Source of the DNA: Trichuris trichiura
Lineage: Eukaryota > Nematoda > Enoplea > Trichinellida > Trichuridae
DNA: 64,000 bases
Assembly: GCA_037903355.1 (NCBI GenBank)
Contig: JBAJFE010000037.1
Span: forward strand, 1,178,001-1,242,000
Reading direction: 5' to 3'
In this document: positions 13,892 through 26,400 of the stretch, piece by piece
How positions within the stretch are numbered: position 1 is the first letter of the stretch
Layout: every line of letters begins with the position of its first letter
The notes under the pieces: generated by a model
What the model was told of the DNA's origin: nothing
What the model saw: only the letters and a program-made list of their open reading frames with translations
The model's database searches: none
Translations under genes and position numbers: made by a program

Positions 13892-14634
13892 TTACTTTTC
13901 GAACGTTTCCAGCTTCTTTTCTTCTTTGACAAGTTCAGCAATTTTCTGCTTGTGTCTTTCAATGGCGTCTTGGTGGATTTCTATATGTTTCTTGTGGCTA
14001 GCCACCTCTTCGTCCAACGTTTTGCGCAACATAGCCAGTTGCTTCTTTTGCTTAAAATGACAAAGGTTGCAAATTGTTACGACCGTTTACTTCCGAATGC
14101 AAACACACGAGCGAACGCTAAAAATTACCTGTTTATAGAAGTATTCTTCTTCCCTGGCGACTTCCATGCGACCGAATGCACCTCCGGCGGATCTTACCGA
14201 GCCGCCACCACCGCCTCCCTAAAAATTGTCACAAAATGTCAACCGCCCAATGAATAATGCAGTAAATTACCTTTCCTTCGCCGCTGCCCAATTCTCCCGG
14301 TTCGTTTCCAAAGCTGCAATGTTCAAAATTAAAATACGCTTGAACTTTTAAAGAAAAAAAATGCGAATTTAATTTTCCCTATAAATTAGCGGCGAAACGG
14401 GCGAACAGCATGTTTTGTTCAACTGGGCGTTGAGCAGCTGCTTTCTTGCCGCACGGCGCGGCGTACGTACGTCATGAAAAGTTAGCAGTTTGGAAATAAA
14501 AAAAAAAGAACTTTTCTTCCATAAAGACAAACAGAAGGAGCGTACCAGCGAACCGTATTTAGACTGTCAAGACGCTTCAAGGAATTTTGTCTCAAGCCCA
14601 ATGCGTTCATACCGTTGAGCAGACGTTGAGCCAT
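13892..14634 (-). CDS. mai-2: Mitochondrial ATP synthase inhibitor IF1
   Basis: Four exons on the minus strand: 14634-14546, 14313-14271, 14218-14129, 14050-13892 (126 aa). IF1 binds the F1 part of mitochondrial ATP synthase and blocks ATP hydrolysis when the matrix becomes acidic. Residues 1-30 form a basic, hydroxylated presequence (MAQRLLNGMNALGLRQNSLK) suited to mitochondrial import. A Gly/Ser-rich linker follows, then the conserved inhibitory segment GAFGRMEVAREEEYFYKQ, then a charged C-terminal coiled coil (about residues 75-125) with His-Lys pairs typical of the pH-sensing dimerisation region. An in-frame ATG 33 nt upstream (14667) is an alternative start. Boundaries agree in phase. 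It closely resembles C. elegans MAI-2. Confidence 0.93.
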
Positions 14635-15231
14635 TGTGCAAGGCAAACGAATAAGAACGTGCACCAAACCAACCTCAACTTTAAGCTCTCAGCTTTTACA
14701 GCCAAAGCTTGTTATGTTTACAATGTGCGAACCTGACCATCATTACTGTAATCTGCGTCAGTCATTTAGCGGTACGGTAATACTGCTGTTCGCTTTAACT
14801 GGGTACAGCTGAAGTCGTTTCTTTGAAGTCCATTGCAGAAAGGTAAAGTGATTTTGCGAAAACGCACTAAAGCAGGCGACTGGTCGTTTACTTGTAAGCT
14901 TAAAGTTTTGCACGAAGTATTCTTCTCCGCATTCCAGCTCATTGAAGTAATCGCTTTGCCTTACGTTGCTTGGTTGGCTTTAGTCTGCAAACTTTCGGCC
15001 AAGAAGCAACTACATCACATGACTTTCCATCACCCGTGTGCGCTGTTTAGTCGGCACAAACTCGATCATTGATTTCCCCTTCTCCTATCCTACTGCTCTA
15101 TTGCCTATGCGTTGTTATAGTTCTGAGGGCTTATGCCGTTTTTTACTATAAATGCTTGAGTTTCATTTGCATTTGCTGTCGATTGGTTAGCACTACTTTT
15201 TCTCATAATAATTTCTTTTAGTGGCGGGAAC
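14635..15231. other. Divergent intergenic region IF1 / Argonaute
   Basis: Head-to-head spacer of about 600 nt, which probably holds both promoters. TTTCTTTTAG ends at 15221, ten nucleotides before the Argonaute ATG, and is a likely trans-splice acceptor. No gene is seen. Confidence 0.55.
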
Positions 15232-18200
15232 ATGAGCCGATATAACCGATCAAGAAATCAGTGGAGTTCTGAAGTGAGTCACCAATGTTTTGACATTATC
15301 TTTCTAGCTTTGCCCTTCGCGACGTGGTCTTTCGTAAGAAGTAGAATTCGTGATTTCAAAGTAGTTTCACCTCCGTTGTTGTTGACCGAACAGACGCTGA
15401 ATATTCATTGGTTTGGCTGTTGCTTAGGAAAGTTTGAATTTGAGATCAGACGTAACGTGCTTTCGCAGTAATATATTCGATCGTCAGCGTTTACAAATTA
15501 AACACTGGCTGTCAGCATTGATACGTCAGCTGAACGTCTAGTTATTGCCGTCGTCTACACATTGTGATGACGTTGACCTCTTTTTTCGGCTAAGCATAGG
15601 AATGTGCATACTGTAGAACTCTTCCTTGACCTTCCGAATTTCAAAGGCACGGTCGGGTATTATTATTTTCGGTCACTAGTCATACGAACCTTAAAAGGGA
15701 TGAACGCTCGCTTAACCTTTGATCATGCAGGTGCGGTTGTCTCACCACCTGGTCTGTATACTGTAGCCGGTCTTTTGTATTCATAAGCGGGTTACTAATG
15801 GCATGCCTTTATGGCGCGAAGATTTTGAGGTGAACGTGGACAATAATTTTTTTTCCCTAAGCCTTTCGTCTTTTCGTCTATTCCAGTGTACTGGGAAAAA
15901 TAACCCAATGAGCTTTTGACTTTCTTGTTGCAGCATATTCAACCTACGTTCTTCGTATTTGTTGTTGTATTCTTGTATAGCTTAACTCTCTTTCAACAAG
16001 GTCTACCGTACATGTTTCATATGGTCCCATTAGGTATACGCCATGTCAGAATAGTAGCGCGTATGAGAGAAGCAATAAGTCGGGAGAGGTTGTCCAGACT
16101 TGCTGACCTTATATGATGCTCTTATAAGGATCTGTGCGTTCTCAATTTAGTTAAATTTAGTCCCTGTTATTACCAGTAGTTTTTTATTTACTAATCTAAG
16201 CACTACGTGTAGGTCTTTAGTTCGGTCAGCGCGTAAAGTCGATCACACATATCAGCTGTTAAAATGTTGTGTGCTTGCTGTGAAGTAAGCATGCGCTGAT
16301 TAAACTTGTGAAAGCAGAAAATTGAATAGTCATCTACTTTTCAGGAAGGCTACAAGCTAAGTAGTGATAGTTCTAATGGAAGTAGTAATGACAGCAGTCG
16401 GGAACGATCGTACGGGAAAAATTCCAGCGGTAACGTAAGTATAATGTTGCGGCATTGTTGCTGCAGGTGCGAATTTTTATTCGTTGCAGCGTAGCAAAGG
16501 AAGTTCGAGTGATTCACCTCCGTCGCGGGAAATTGCCCGTTTACCAGTTTCGACAAATTATGCAAATCGACCGTCGTTTGGAAAATTGGGAAAAGCAATT
16601 GAACTTGATACCAATCATTTCGTCGTACAGTTCCCCCGTGGAATGACCGTTTACCATTATAACATTAGCATCGAAGTGGAAGGGAAATTCGACAAAGTTG
16701 ACGTGACCAAAAGTTTAAAAGGGTACGTAAGATTTCATTTTCCCAAACGTTCCTGTTTATCGTTGGTACCTGTTCATATTCGCAGTTTTACGTCGGCAGA
16801 AGCGAAGGAGCTGTGTATATGCGTCTACAAATCTCTTTTCGAGAAGAAACCGCACTGCGACATCTTTCGGGATAGATTTTTATGCGCCTACGATGGCCGA
16901 GCAAACATATATACGCTGAAGGAGTTGGCCCTTGGTCGAAAATCTGAGGTAGGTACACTTTGTGCAAAAATGAATAAATAGTGCTTACACGTTGAACTCA
17001 ATGTTGCTTGTATGCAAATATTTTCGGCTATTTATTATTGTTGTTGTTATTATTATATTATATTGTATTGTATTGCAGTACCGGGCGGATACGGTAACCC
17101 CGAACGGCAAAGCGTTAACGATTACGGTTAAACCGTGCAGTAACTTTGAACTAAATATCGAAGATGTTATCCAAAGTTTGATGGTTCGATCGCCAGAAGA
17201 CGACAGAAGTTCGCTGCAAGCATTGGACGTGCTAACCAGTATGCGACTTCTCATACAGTTCGTAGCTATGCGTTCGAATGTGTCGATTGGTTGAGCTTTT
17301 TATTTTTCAGCGGCAATTATTTCAACTTTGGAAATAATAGCTTCAGAAGTTGCAAGGAGCCAAAGTATATTGGCAATGCGTACGAACTGTACGAAGGACT
17401 GTTCAAGTCGCTTCGGCCAATGTTGGGCATAGGAAAGGCGCCTTTTGTTCTCACTTTAAACATTGAGTGTAGAATTGTGCTAATTGTTGCCTACAAAATT
17501 TGCATTTGTTGCGGTTATTTCAGCCAAAACTGCTCCGTTCTTTGCGGGGGGACCATTGTTAGAATCGGTGGCGGACGAACTGCAGCTACAACAAATCCCC
17601 TTCGAACCTTTGACGCAATTTCAGGTGAATCGATTGAAATTGCGATTTAAAGGTGCCCTAACAATTTGTTGTTCAATTTATTGCGATAATGTTGCCACAA
17701 TTTTCAGGCGTAAAAGTCAAAGCTGTTCATACGAATCATCGATTCAAAATAACCGATTTCACCACCGATACGGCTAATACGCGAAGGTTAGCTTTTATGC
17801 TGCATTTTCCACTAAAAAGTTTTTGCGAGTTGATTATTACTTTCTTTCAGCGCGGTTTTGCTTTTATAATTATGTTTACGGTCGTTTTAATTCTCTCCGT
17901 TACGATGCTATAGTTTGCAAGCACCTGAATCTCTCTTTAAAAAGTTTACTTTTGAGGAAAGATGATTTAGCCATACGGTCGCGACTTCGCGTAGGGTACA
18001 TTTGACTATTTTGGTTTTTGCCATTTTTTTTTCTCTTCGTTCCATTTGCTCCTTTTTTAAATTGAACATGTTTCGCGCGCTTCTGAAGCGATGAAATCGC
18101 CGCTCGTCGTTAGAATTGTTTTTGCGTCGGTACAGTTGGTGAAGTTAAGGTTCCAACCGGACTCCCAAAGTGCTCCCATAAACGTTTATGGATACTTCCT

Positions 18201-21200
18201 AAAGCAGTACGGTATCAAGTTGAAGTGAGTTATTAATTATTCTTACGCATCCTGCTTACGGGTTGCTTTCGTTTTTTTCAGGTATCCAAATTTGCCTTTG
18301 GCAATCAAAGGCAAATGTGCATTTCCTATTGAACTGCTAAACGTTTTGCCGGGGCAGAGAGTTGCCTTAACCAAATTGACCGATGTTAATCAGCGCGAAA
18401 TAATTAAACTTAGCGCCGTCCCGCCCTATCAAAGGCGAAATGACATTATGGCCAAAGTAACATAGATATGGATTGTTCAATATTGTTTTCGTTGAATGAA
18501 ATGTTCGTCAGGTTAAAGAAATTGGCTTGGATGAAGATGACAAATTTGGAAAAGCACTTGGAATTAGAAGAAGTGACAAAATGATGGCAATTACTGGCCG
18601 TGTTCTGCCCGACCCGTCAGTTCTCTACCATTCGGTTGGCCAAGTAAATGTTAATTAAATTTTGAAGTAACTTTGCAAATCATTATTGCTTTGAGGGTTG
18701 CAATTCAATCACTGTACGGAATGGTGTGTGGGACATGCGCGATCTGAAAGTGTTCTTGTCAGCCAATGTGGACAGATGGGCAGTGGCCAATTTCTGTCGC
18801 TATCCGAAGAATCAAGTCGAGTAAGTTGTTAGCCTTTCTGACATATGGAGATTATTTAAATGTGACGCCGTATTTAAGGGAGTTTATGCGTCGTCTGGTC
18901 AACAAAGCCCGTAATATGGGCGTAAAAATGTCCAACACGTTCGCTAATTATGCCAACTTGGAACCTTCCGATGTTGAGTCTTTGCATAAATATTTTGAAC
19001 ACTTAATAAGAATAGATCAGGTTACTTTTGTGCTCTGTTTGATGCCTGATTCGAAGGATGGAATTCTTAAAAGTAGGCCCGCTTCACCTGCGTGTTTGTT
19101 GCAACAACGAAATCATTTTTGTTTAGATCGAATCAAATTTGTTGGCGAAGTATTGTTAGGTTTGACGACGCAATGCTTGCGTGCTCAAACTGTGAAAAAG
19201 GGTTTGGGCAATTTTGGTACGGATACTTTATTCCTGCAAGTGATGCTTAAAGTGAATGCTAAGAATGGAGGCGTAAACAACGAAGTTAATTCCGATAGTC
19301 CCATGTAAGATGCCTTCAAGCGTCGGCTACCGATAATTACAAAGTTGCATTTCGTTTAAGTACGGAAAGGTGGATACGTAAAGGTGTGATGTTTCTTGGT
19401 TTCGACGTTAACCATCCGCCACCTTTGTCGCAGGCCGAAATTATGCAAGGCAGATTGCCTCAGGAACCGAGCGTAGTTGGTGTAAGTGGAATGTTTCCAA
19501 TTTCAAATGTAATTCCAAAGATTTTACTTTCCAATTTAGGCTGTTTGCAACTGCGGCCGAACATTCTCTGATTATCGCATCAGGTACAGACTACAAGACG
19601 CGAGGCAGGAGAACATTGACAAAGACAAAATGATCGGAATTGTTACTGAATTTCTGGGCGAATATGAACAGAACAACAAAGCATTACCAACTAGCGTAAT
19701 AGTCTACCGGGACGGAGTGGCTGACAATCAATTTTCAATGGTCAGTTTTTTGCTGTTGCTTTTTTCGGTTTGAACGGTTTTTCGACGTTTTCTTTTAGTC
19801 GATTAAGGCTGTAAAAAAATAACTTCCCGAATTTTGTGATGCAGCCCATTCAGCTGTTGTGAAACGTTCGTGAAGCTTTCGAAGTGCCCAAAGCTTGCTA
19901 TAGTTTCCTAACAGCTAAATAGCTTGCATCCGTATATGTAATTAATAGCTACGGACCACATCTGCAATAAGCTATGTTTTCAATACGGTTAAACTTCGTT
20001 ATCTAGCCTACAATTGACTAGAGATAGCATGAGAAAAAAATTCAAGACACGTAAGGCCAACCAATTTGCAGGTACTATGCTTACTGTCATATACAAATTC
20101 AAATACTGGAGACTTTCATAATTGATCTTCGGTTCAGTGCTTTGGCCTGTTTCAACTAGGAAACTGTCGAAGCTCGTTACAAGGCACCCGTTTTCCAAAT
20201 TGCTGGACACTTTGTAATCAGTTTGTGCATTTTGGTTTTTGCAATATACCGTAATAACAAAGCGGTCTGCATTTTTACGAAAACCTGTAGTATTATACTT
20301 GATTTTAAAAAAATGGGGAGCGACAATGGCCAAACGTACGACTGCAATTCAAACATGTAAAGTAGCGTACAACGAAGTAACCTTTCTCCTCGTCGTATAA
20401 CAAGATGTTCCATATCATTGGAACGAGTTGTACTGTTGATGCTTCACACTACTAAAAAAAAGCAATTGCTATCAGAGAGCGACGGCGATACAACTTTAAC
20501 ATCGTTCTTTCATTCAAGGAATCGAAAGTTCGGATCACGAGGTTTTGCTGTATGTTCCTAACTTTGAGTTTAACTCGCGTATCGCATAGGAAGTCAGCAT
20601 GTTTTCTTTTTTCTAAATCTCAACGAGTTAAGGTTGTGTTACGCGAAGGATTGTCGGTGCGCATTGCCTTTCCCCTACGCTCCAACGCGGACATTGCAGT
20701 TGTTGTTTTCTTTTGCAGGTATTCCACACGGAAATGCGCTTCATAAATCAGGCATTCCGACTGTACAAGCAAGATTATTCGCCAAAATTGACAATGGTTG
20801 TTGTCCAAAAGCGACATCATACACGATTCTTCAGGCAGAATATTTCTCCGAAAGACAAATGCGCAGTTCAGAATATTCCTCCTGGTACAGTTGTGGACGT
20901 AGGTCCCGTCAGCGCAAAGTTATTCGACTTCTTTTTGTGCAGTCACGTTGGCATACAGGTGGTTATTTGCATTTTTTAAAATTTTGTTTTGTCAACGCTG
21001 AATTGCAAGTTGCATCTTTTGTATTTGCTTTCAGGGTACTAGCAAGCCGTGTCAGTACACGGTATTGTATGATGACAATGGTTTTGACGCCGATTCGATA
21101 CAAATGCTAAGTTACCTACTTTGCCAGACATACCAGCGCTGCAATCGCTCTGTGAGTCTTCCTGCTCCAGTTTACCATGCGCATCATGCTGCTACGAGGG

Positions 21201-21406
21201 GCAAAGATCTTTATATGGCTTTTAGGTAAGCAGGCGAACTAACTGTTATTCTGTTGTTTTTTATTGTTTGTTCTTTTTTCAACAACAGAGACACTTTGTT
21301 CTCGAAAGCAAAGTTTGGCGCTCGAGTTGAGCAGCTGCCTATGGATGCGATTGAGAAAAAGATCAACATGCACGATAATGTTTCTCGGCAGATGGTGTGG
21401 GCCTAA
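15232..21406 (+). CDS. Argonaute protein (AGO subfamily) with intact slicer residues
   Basis: Nineteen exons, all in phase (940 aa): 15232-15273, 16345-16434, 16490-16722, 16786-16948, 17079-17257, 17311-17468, 17524-17652, 17708-17786, 18150-18224, 18282-18456, 18512-18643, 18696-18820, 18879-19072, 19127-19304, 19361-19481, 19540-19740, 20719-20958, 21035-21225, 21289-21406. Argonautes bind small RNAs and silence matching transcripts. After a Ser/Arg-rich leader come an N domain ([20 protein letters not shown]), PAZ (ending [20 protein letters not shown]), MID, and PIWI. The DEDH tetrad is complete: Asp666 in GFDVNH, Glu715 in RQENI, Asp749 in [10 protein letters not shown], His888 in YHAHHAA. 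Slicing activity is therefore possible. It diverges from ALG-1/2 (C terminus MVWA rather than YFA), so the AGO clade is unclear. Exons 5-9 have the least certain borders. Confidence 0.93.
19908..20448 (-). CDS. Candidate gene nested antisense in an Argonaute intron (5' end missing)
   Basis: Inside the 978-nt Argonaute intron 19741-20718, three minus-strand segments join in one frame: 20448-20382, 20341-20085, 19961-19908 (TAG). Each junction has a usable GT donor and AG acceptor. The joined reading runs about 126 residues and includes [54 protein letters not shown] and an end CKLFSC. It has paired cysteines and an NTT glycosylation site, so a secreted or membrane ectodomain is possible. I could not find a start exon. 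I do not recognise a family. Chance splicing is possible but less likely over three agreeing phases. Confidence 0.4.
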
Positions 21407-23455
21407 AGCTTATTCAAGCAGTGTTGCAGATGGTGTTATTCTTCTGATATTACTTACAAAGTGTTCACTTTTCACTTTTTCTTCTTGTTCCCGTTCGCCG
21501 CCGTTCAATGTTGAAGCATTTTCCGTCGATTCCAGGTTAACACAATTTTCTGGCATCGCTTTTTCTGTACTTCAAACGTACCTTTATTAATGTGGTGTGA
21601 CGTCAATAAGTAATTAGTTTTCCGTGGCACTGTGCCTCCTTCCGAAGTTTGTCCGGCCCGTTGATAAGTAACTTCTTTTTTTCGACGTTTCAACCGAAAC
21701 TGTAACTTATCACGAAGGCGTTCAGTCGTTTGTGCTATTTGGAACCAGAAATCGTCCTGTGAATAATTCATTCTTATAGTTAAATTTTTCTGCATGCAAT
21801 ATCGTATTGTAACCTGCTAATCGAAGTTCTATCGTACTTCCACGAGCTCTTGGTTGAATAAAATGGGATGCTATGATTTTGTGCGTTCATTTGCATGAAG
21901 TACCAATGCGTTTTGGTATTTTATTTGGTCTTTTAAGCATGGTTTTTCACGTTGGCAGAACGTTTTACAATAGTAGGCCGAAGCGTGCCATGCGGAGCGT
22001 TGGAATTTGATAATACGGCATCTGTTACTGTTCATTTCGTTCGCGATGAAGCTTATTTCAATGCATAAGTGTAATTTGAGTTGTACTTTGACGAAGACAG
22101 GCATTTACCGTATGTTTACAGTGTTCTGTTGTTTTGCTTGGCAGTTTTATCTCATTAGCGCTTTTATAAGCGAAGCCATGGTTAGCGACAGTCAGTGCTT
22201 TCATACTTCTGGATATGCTGTGCTTTATGAATCAGTACAACTGCATAAGTAGAGCTAATTGATTTGCAGGTACAGTAATCTATAACCCAAATTTTGATAG
22301 CTTAAGCTTGTGTTTCGCGCTCTTTCAAAGCTCCAAGAGGTTTAATGTAACCCTATAAATTTGGTATTTGCCTGATTGCGCTTAGCATGAAACGTCTTAG
22401 TCTTTCCAGTCGTCGTCAGTAAGCTAAAAGTATTAAACAGCTTTTAAAATTGTATTTGCTTAATTGATATTTAATTGTTGTCGCTTGAAGTATTGTTAAT
22501 CTAGCCTACCATTGTTGCACGGTTTTACTAAAGGTCAGATCTTTTAACAGCTTCGAAAAAAAGAAGACCAGGTGCCACCTTCTTATTGAAAAATGGTTGC
22601 ATTTTAGAGTTAGCAGAGCGCGCTTCCGCTTTGTTAAAAGGCCAAACGTGTATACGAGGCATTATCTTACTTTCGTTTCAATAAACTTTACCTGTGTAGC
22701 GTTACTTCGTCGTAAGTTTGCTGACCATTTATACAAACCGTTTGGAATGCAACAATATGAAAATTTTCTGCATTGTCACGAAAAGCGAACAAGCCAAAGT
22801 ATGGTCGTATTTTCAATGAAATTTATGACTGCGACTTGGCTTTTAAAATGTCATGATTTTAGTTTCTGCTCGGCATAAAGTTTTTAGCGCATCCGTACGA
22901 GAGGCAGGCGATACCACGCGGTTCTATTTTTCAAATAATCGAACGAATCGGTATTCAAATAAAACAATAGATAAACCTGAGTTCGTCAGATTACGGTGCG
23001 CCGTTCGACTTTTGAAAAAATTCTCTTACTTGTTTCGTCGGATGGTGGTAGATTTGATTTTATCAGGTAGAATATTTTGTTGCCAAACTTGTGCATTTAA
23101 TGCGGTTGAACATGGGCGGTTCGCGCCAGTTAATGACGAACAGTCGACGAATCGCTGCTGAACGTTTCGACTTGCTTCCGCGTTCTGGTAAGTTGATTTT
23201 TCGAATAATTCGTCATTTCCAAACGAAGTCCATTCTCTTTTCATTTTTTCAACCTTCTCTCACACTTATCTTTGCTTCGAAATGTCATTCTTTTTTCCTG
23301 CCAGCGTAGCCATGCGCTTGGCCAGAGTTGTTTGTGCTTTGCGACTGTTGTTTTCCGTAGTCGCGTATGCGTATTGTTACCAGTTGCAGTCGAACTGGAA
23401 GTGACTTTGAGGGATAGAATACGATCGCTGCGACATTTCGAACGAGGAACAGTGT
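21407..23455. other. Intergenic region downstream of Argonaute
   Basis: Contains the 3' UTR of the Argonaute (an AATAAA lies at 21857-21862) and then AT-rich sequence up to the 3' end of the convergent Ly6 gene. A basic 96-codon minus-strand open frame (21505-21795; contains MNYSQDDFWFQIAQTTERLRD) opens with ATG but has no recognisable homologue and would run into the Argonaute 3' end. Nothing else is supported. Confidence 0.4.
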
Positions 23456-26400
23456 TCAACGCGCTAGCAGAATGAGACTGAAAACCAGCAGAAAAGGTGT
23501 GGCAATGTTTCCGTATTCATACGGTGAGGTTGCCGATGAATCGGATTGTTCGGGTTGGTCCGGATAAACGTTGCACCGATCACTCGCACAGAAACAAACC
23601 ATTACCGACTCATCCTGTCTCTGATCATTGGGAAATAACATTTGACGGGGCAAAAGGTTGCAAAAATTTTCCGACGCCACCATTGCTTGAGGAATGAAAT
23701 CTTTCCGTTCCACTAGAAAGAGCGAATCAGCACATCCGCGAATGTAGCTGTGATCCACTTGGACTCCTAAAAAGCACACTTAGGCAATGCTTGTCATTTG
23801 TCAGTTGAATTAGTTTCCTCAGCTATTTTTGATTTCCAGAAAACGTTTTCTAGAATTTGTTGCATAACCGTAACTAATCTCCCTGCTGCTTGAGCTTACG
23901 CATAACATCTGTATAAAATCTATTGGTTGGATATGTTGACTGTTAATCAGCACTTTGGGGGGGGGATCCATCGATGACTTTTGGCTGCAGTTCAATTTCC
24001 TTCAGCCCTCATCGTCGCAACGCGTAGCTTTCGTATCCAACCGTCCTAGGAAAAAACACCTTAGCTTCCGTTATTCTCAAGTTACCTGAAAACCTTGTTT
24101 ACTGTGTTTAGTTGTTGTCATCGCCTGCTATTTTTTCTGAATATGCAAATTAGCATGGTGCATAGCGATTGGAGAACATTCTCTTCGCTATTTATCCCCT
24201 TTAATTGTTCCGTCTGGTTATCCCTGCGAAGAAAATTGCAGACGGTGCCCAACTTCCTATTCTCAGGCCTTATTCGGTAACAGAATTGAGTAATTCACGT
24301 CTTGTTCTTAGCATTGCCATTGGCCAGCCTGACCGCGTGTCCATCGCGCAATCCGATAATAATGTATTGCGTCAAAACGGAACAATTAGTTATTGATAAG
24401 CTTCCGCTGGTTGTTTATCAGCAGAAATACTTCAATGAATATCTTATTGTCTTTAAAAATAATTAATCTCGATTGAGCAACCGTAAAAGAAGGCAAATGC
24501 TAAGCTGCTGTCCGAGCGTAGCCTGAATACATGCAAGCCGTAATGGTTTTCTCATTGATTCAAATTCATGTAGATGCAAAGCCGTTTCGGGATCATAATA
24601 ATAAACCGCTACTACCGAGTGTATATGCGAGTTTCAGCGCTCGGCAGATAGCTAACGAGACGAGGCAATTTATGAATAACTTTTGCCCATGTCTGTCCAA
24701 TTCAAGAATACTCTATTTTCCATTACGGAATAAAGGGATTGCAGCTGAGCGGCGAAGTGTACTCTAATTTATTGTTAGTTTTTGAAGAACGCTAGTAAAT
24801 AGCGGATTGGCTGCCTTCTGCGTGCAACGATCCATCAAATGCTTCTCTCTCTTGGAAATGCATTCTTTCTAATAATCCAACAGCTTTTGAAGTGGCCTAC
24901 AACGAACTTGTTCGATTGGCTTTCTACTTCCTCTCTTTGCTCTTCCATACTGATTTTTTCTCTTATTACTTCAAGTATTGAATAAGTTCGAACAGAGCTG
25001 ACGTCCCATGTTCATTGACAATTTCGTCTCGTATATCACCGTCACGTCGCGTGGCGGTAGTGAGGCTATAATCGAATGAATATTCAAGATTATTTTCCTT
25101 AGCGCATTTCGCCTACTCTCTCTCTCTCTCTTTCTCTTTCCGTTGCCTAATTGAGTCTTGCTTGACAGGTAGTACTCATATAGTTGTTCCTGACTTGCAG
25201 GGATCAATGACGCGTCACCTCTTTCGTTCGCTTACGAATTCAGGCGACCATTTGTTATTGATGAAATTGTTGCACGTTAGCGCGTCCATCCAAGATGAAA
25301 TTCATGAATATTGATTGCGCCCTAAGCAGTAGGTTCGGTTTTTGTTTACAAAAATGTCCGTCGCGATGCAATAAATTTCAAAGCGCCTTTGCATTGGTGG
25401 TTTGCTCGTTTTGGCTACTTCAGGCATAATGAATGATCCTACTGTTCTTTTGAGTATAATTGAGTTCAACAGTGGGCCGCTTTTTTACATTTGCATATCT
25501 GTTGATCTTTCGTCCAGACAGTAATGAACACTACCTGCCGGCATCATTTTCCCGTTGGCTGGGCACAAAATAACGTTTGATCGTTGTGCCAAATCAACCA
25601 CGGTTTAATGCATTTGAATACTACCAAATCTTCACGAAGGAATGCTTGCCAGTTGTCGATTGAAAAGGGCGATTAGCGAATTAGTGGCGCCCCAATGGCC
25701 GCCTAAAGGCGTTTGCCCACGTTAATGTCAATAACTTTGAGACTGCATCACCTATAAGTCGTTAGTACCAAAACACAATAGACTTGTTGTTGTCTTTTAA
25801 GGAAGTTTGTAAGTTTGAGTAACGCCTTCCAAAACGCTCGTAATGGAAGTTGCAGAACGTTCGAGAGAATGCGCGCCTTATCGCGACCGTTAGTTCGTCC
25901 GGGGCTGTCTGATGATAATTGATTTGAAATTTTATTCATAAAAATTCTTGATCAAAAGCCGATACCTATTGTCTTTGTGGTCAAGTGCTGTGCGTTGGTC
26001 TCTCTTCGGCCATTGATCTTTCATCAGTTGTGATAGATCCTCTCTCATTGTCTCTGTTTACCTTCCGCGGTTGGCTAATTGGATTAACGAGTCGCGCTTT
26101 TCGGACAATCTATCGCTGTAGGCATGTCTTGCATGATTTAGAAATTCTATTCCCTCGATCCTCATTGATCATTCAAAGACAGATTTGTCAGATTAGCTTG
26201 GACGACAGGAGCGTATTTTGATCGTCCCATTTCTATGTCTGCTCATTTTCCTTTCGCCCACAAAGATGGCGATAGAGTAAGACGATTGGAAAGTCGCCTA
26301 CCGATTATGTGTCGCCTTCTTTACATTTTTCTCGCTTTGCCGCAAACCAGAAACAATTAGCTGATTAGCCAACTTGTATTTCCCTTGGACAGCATCATTT

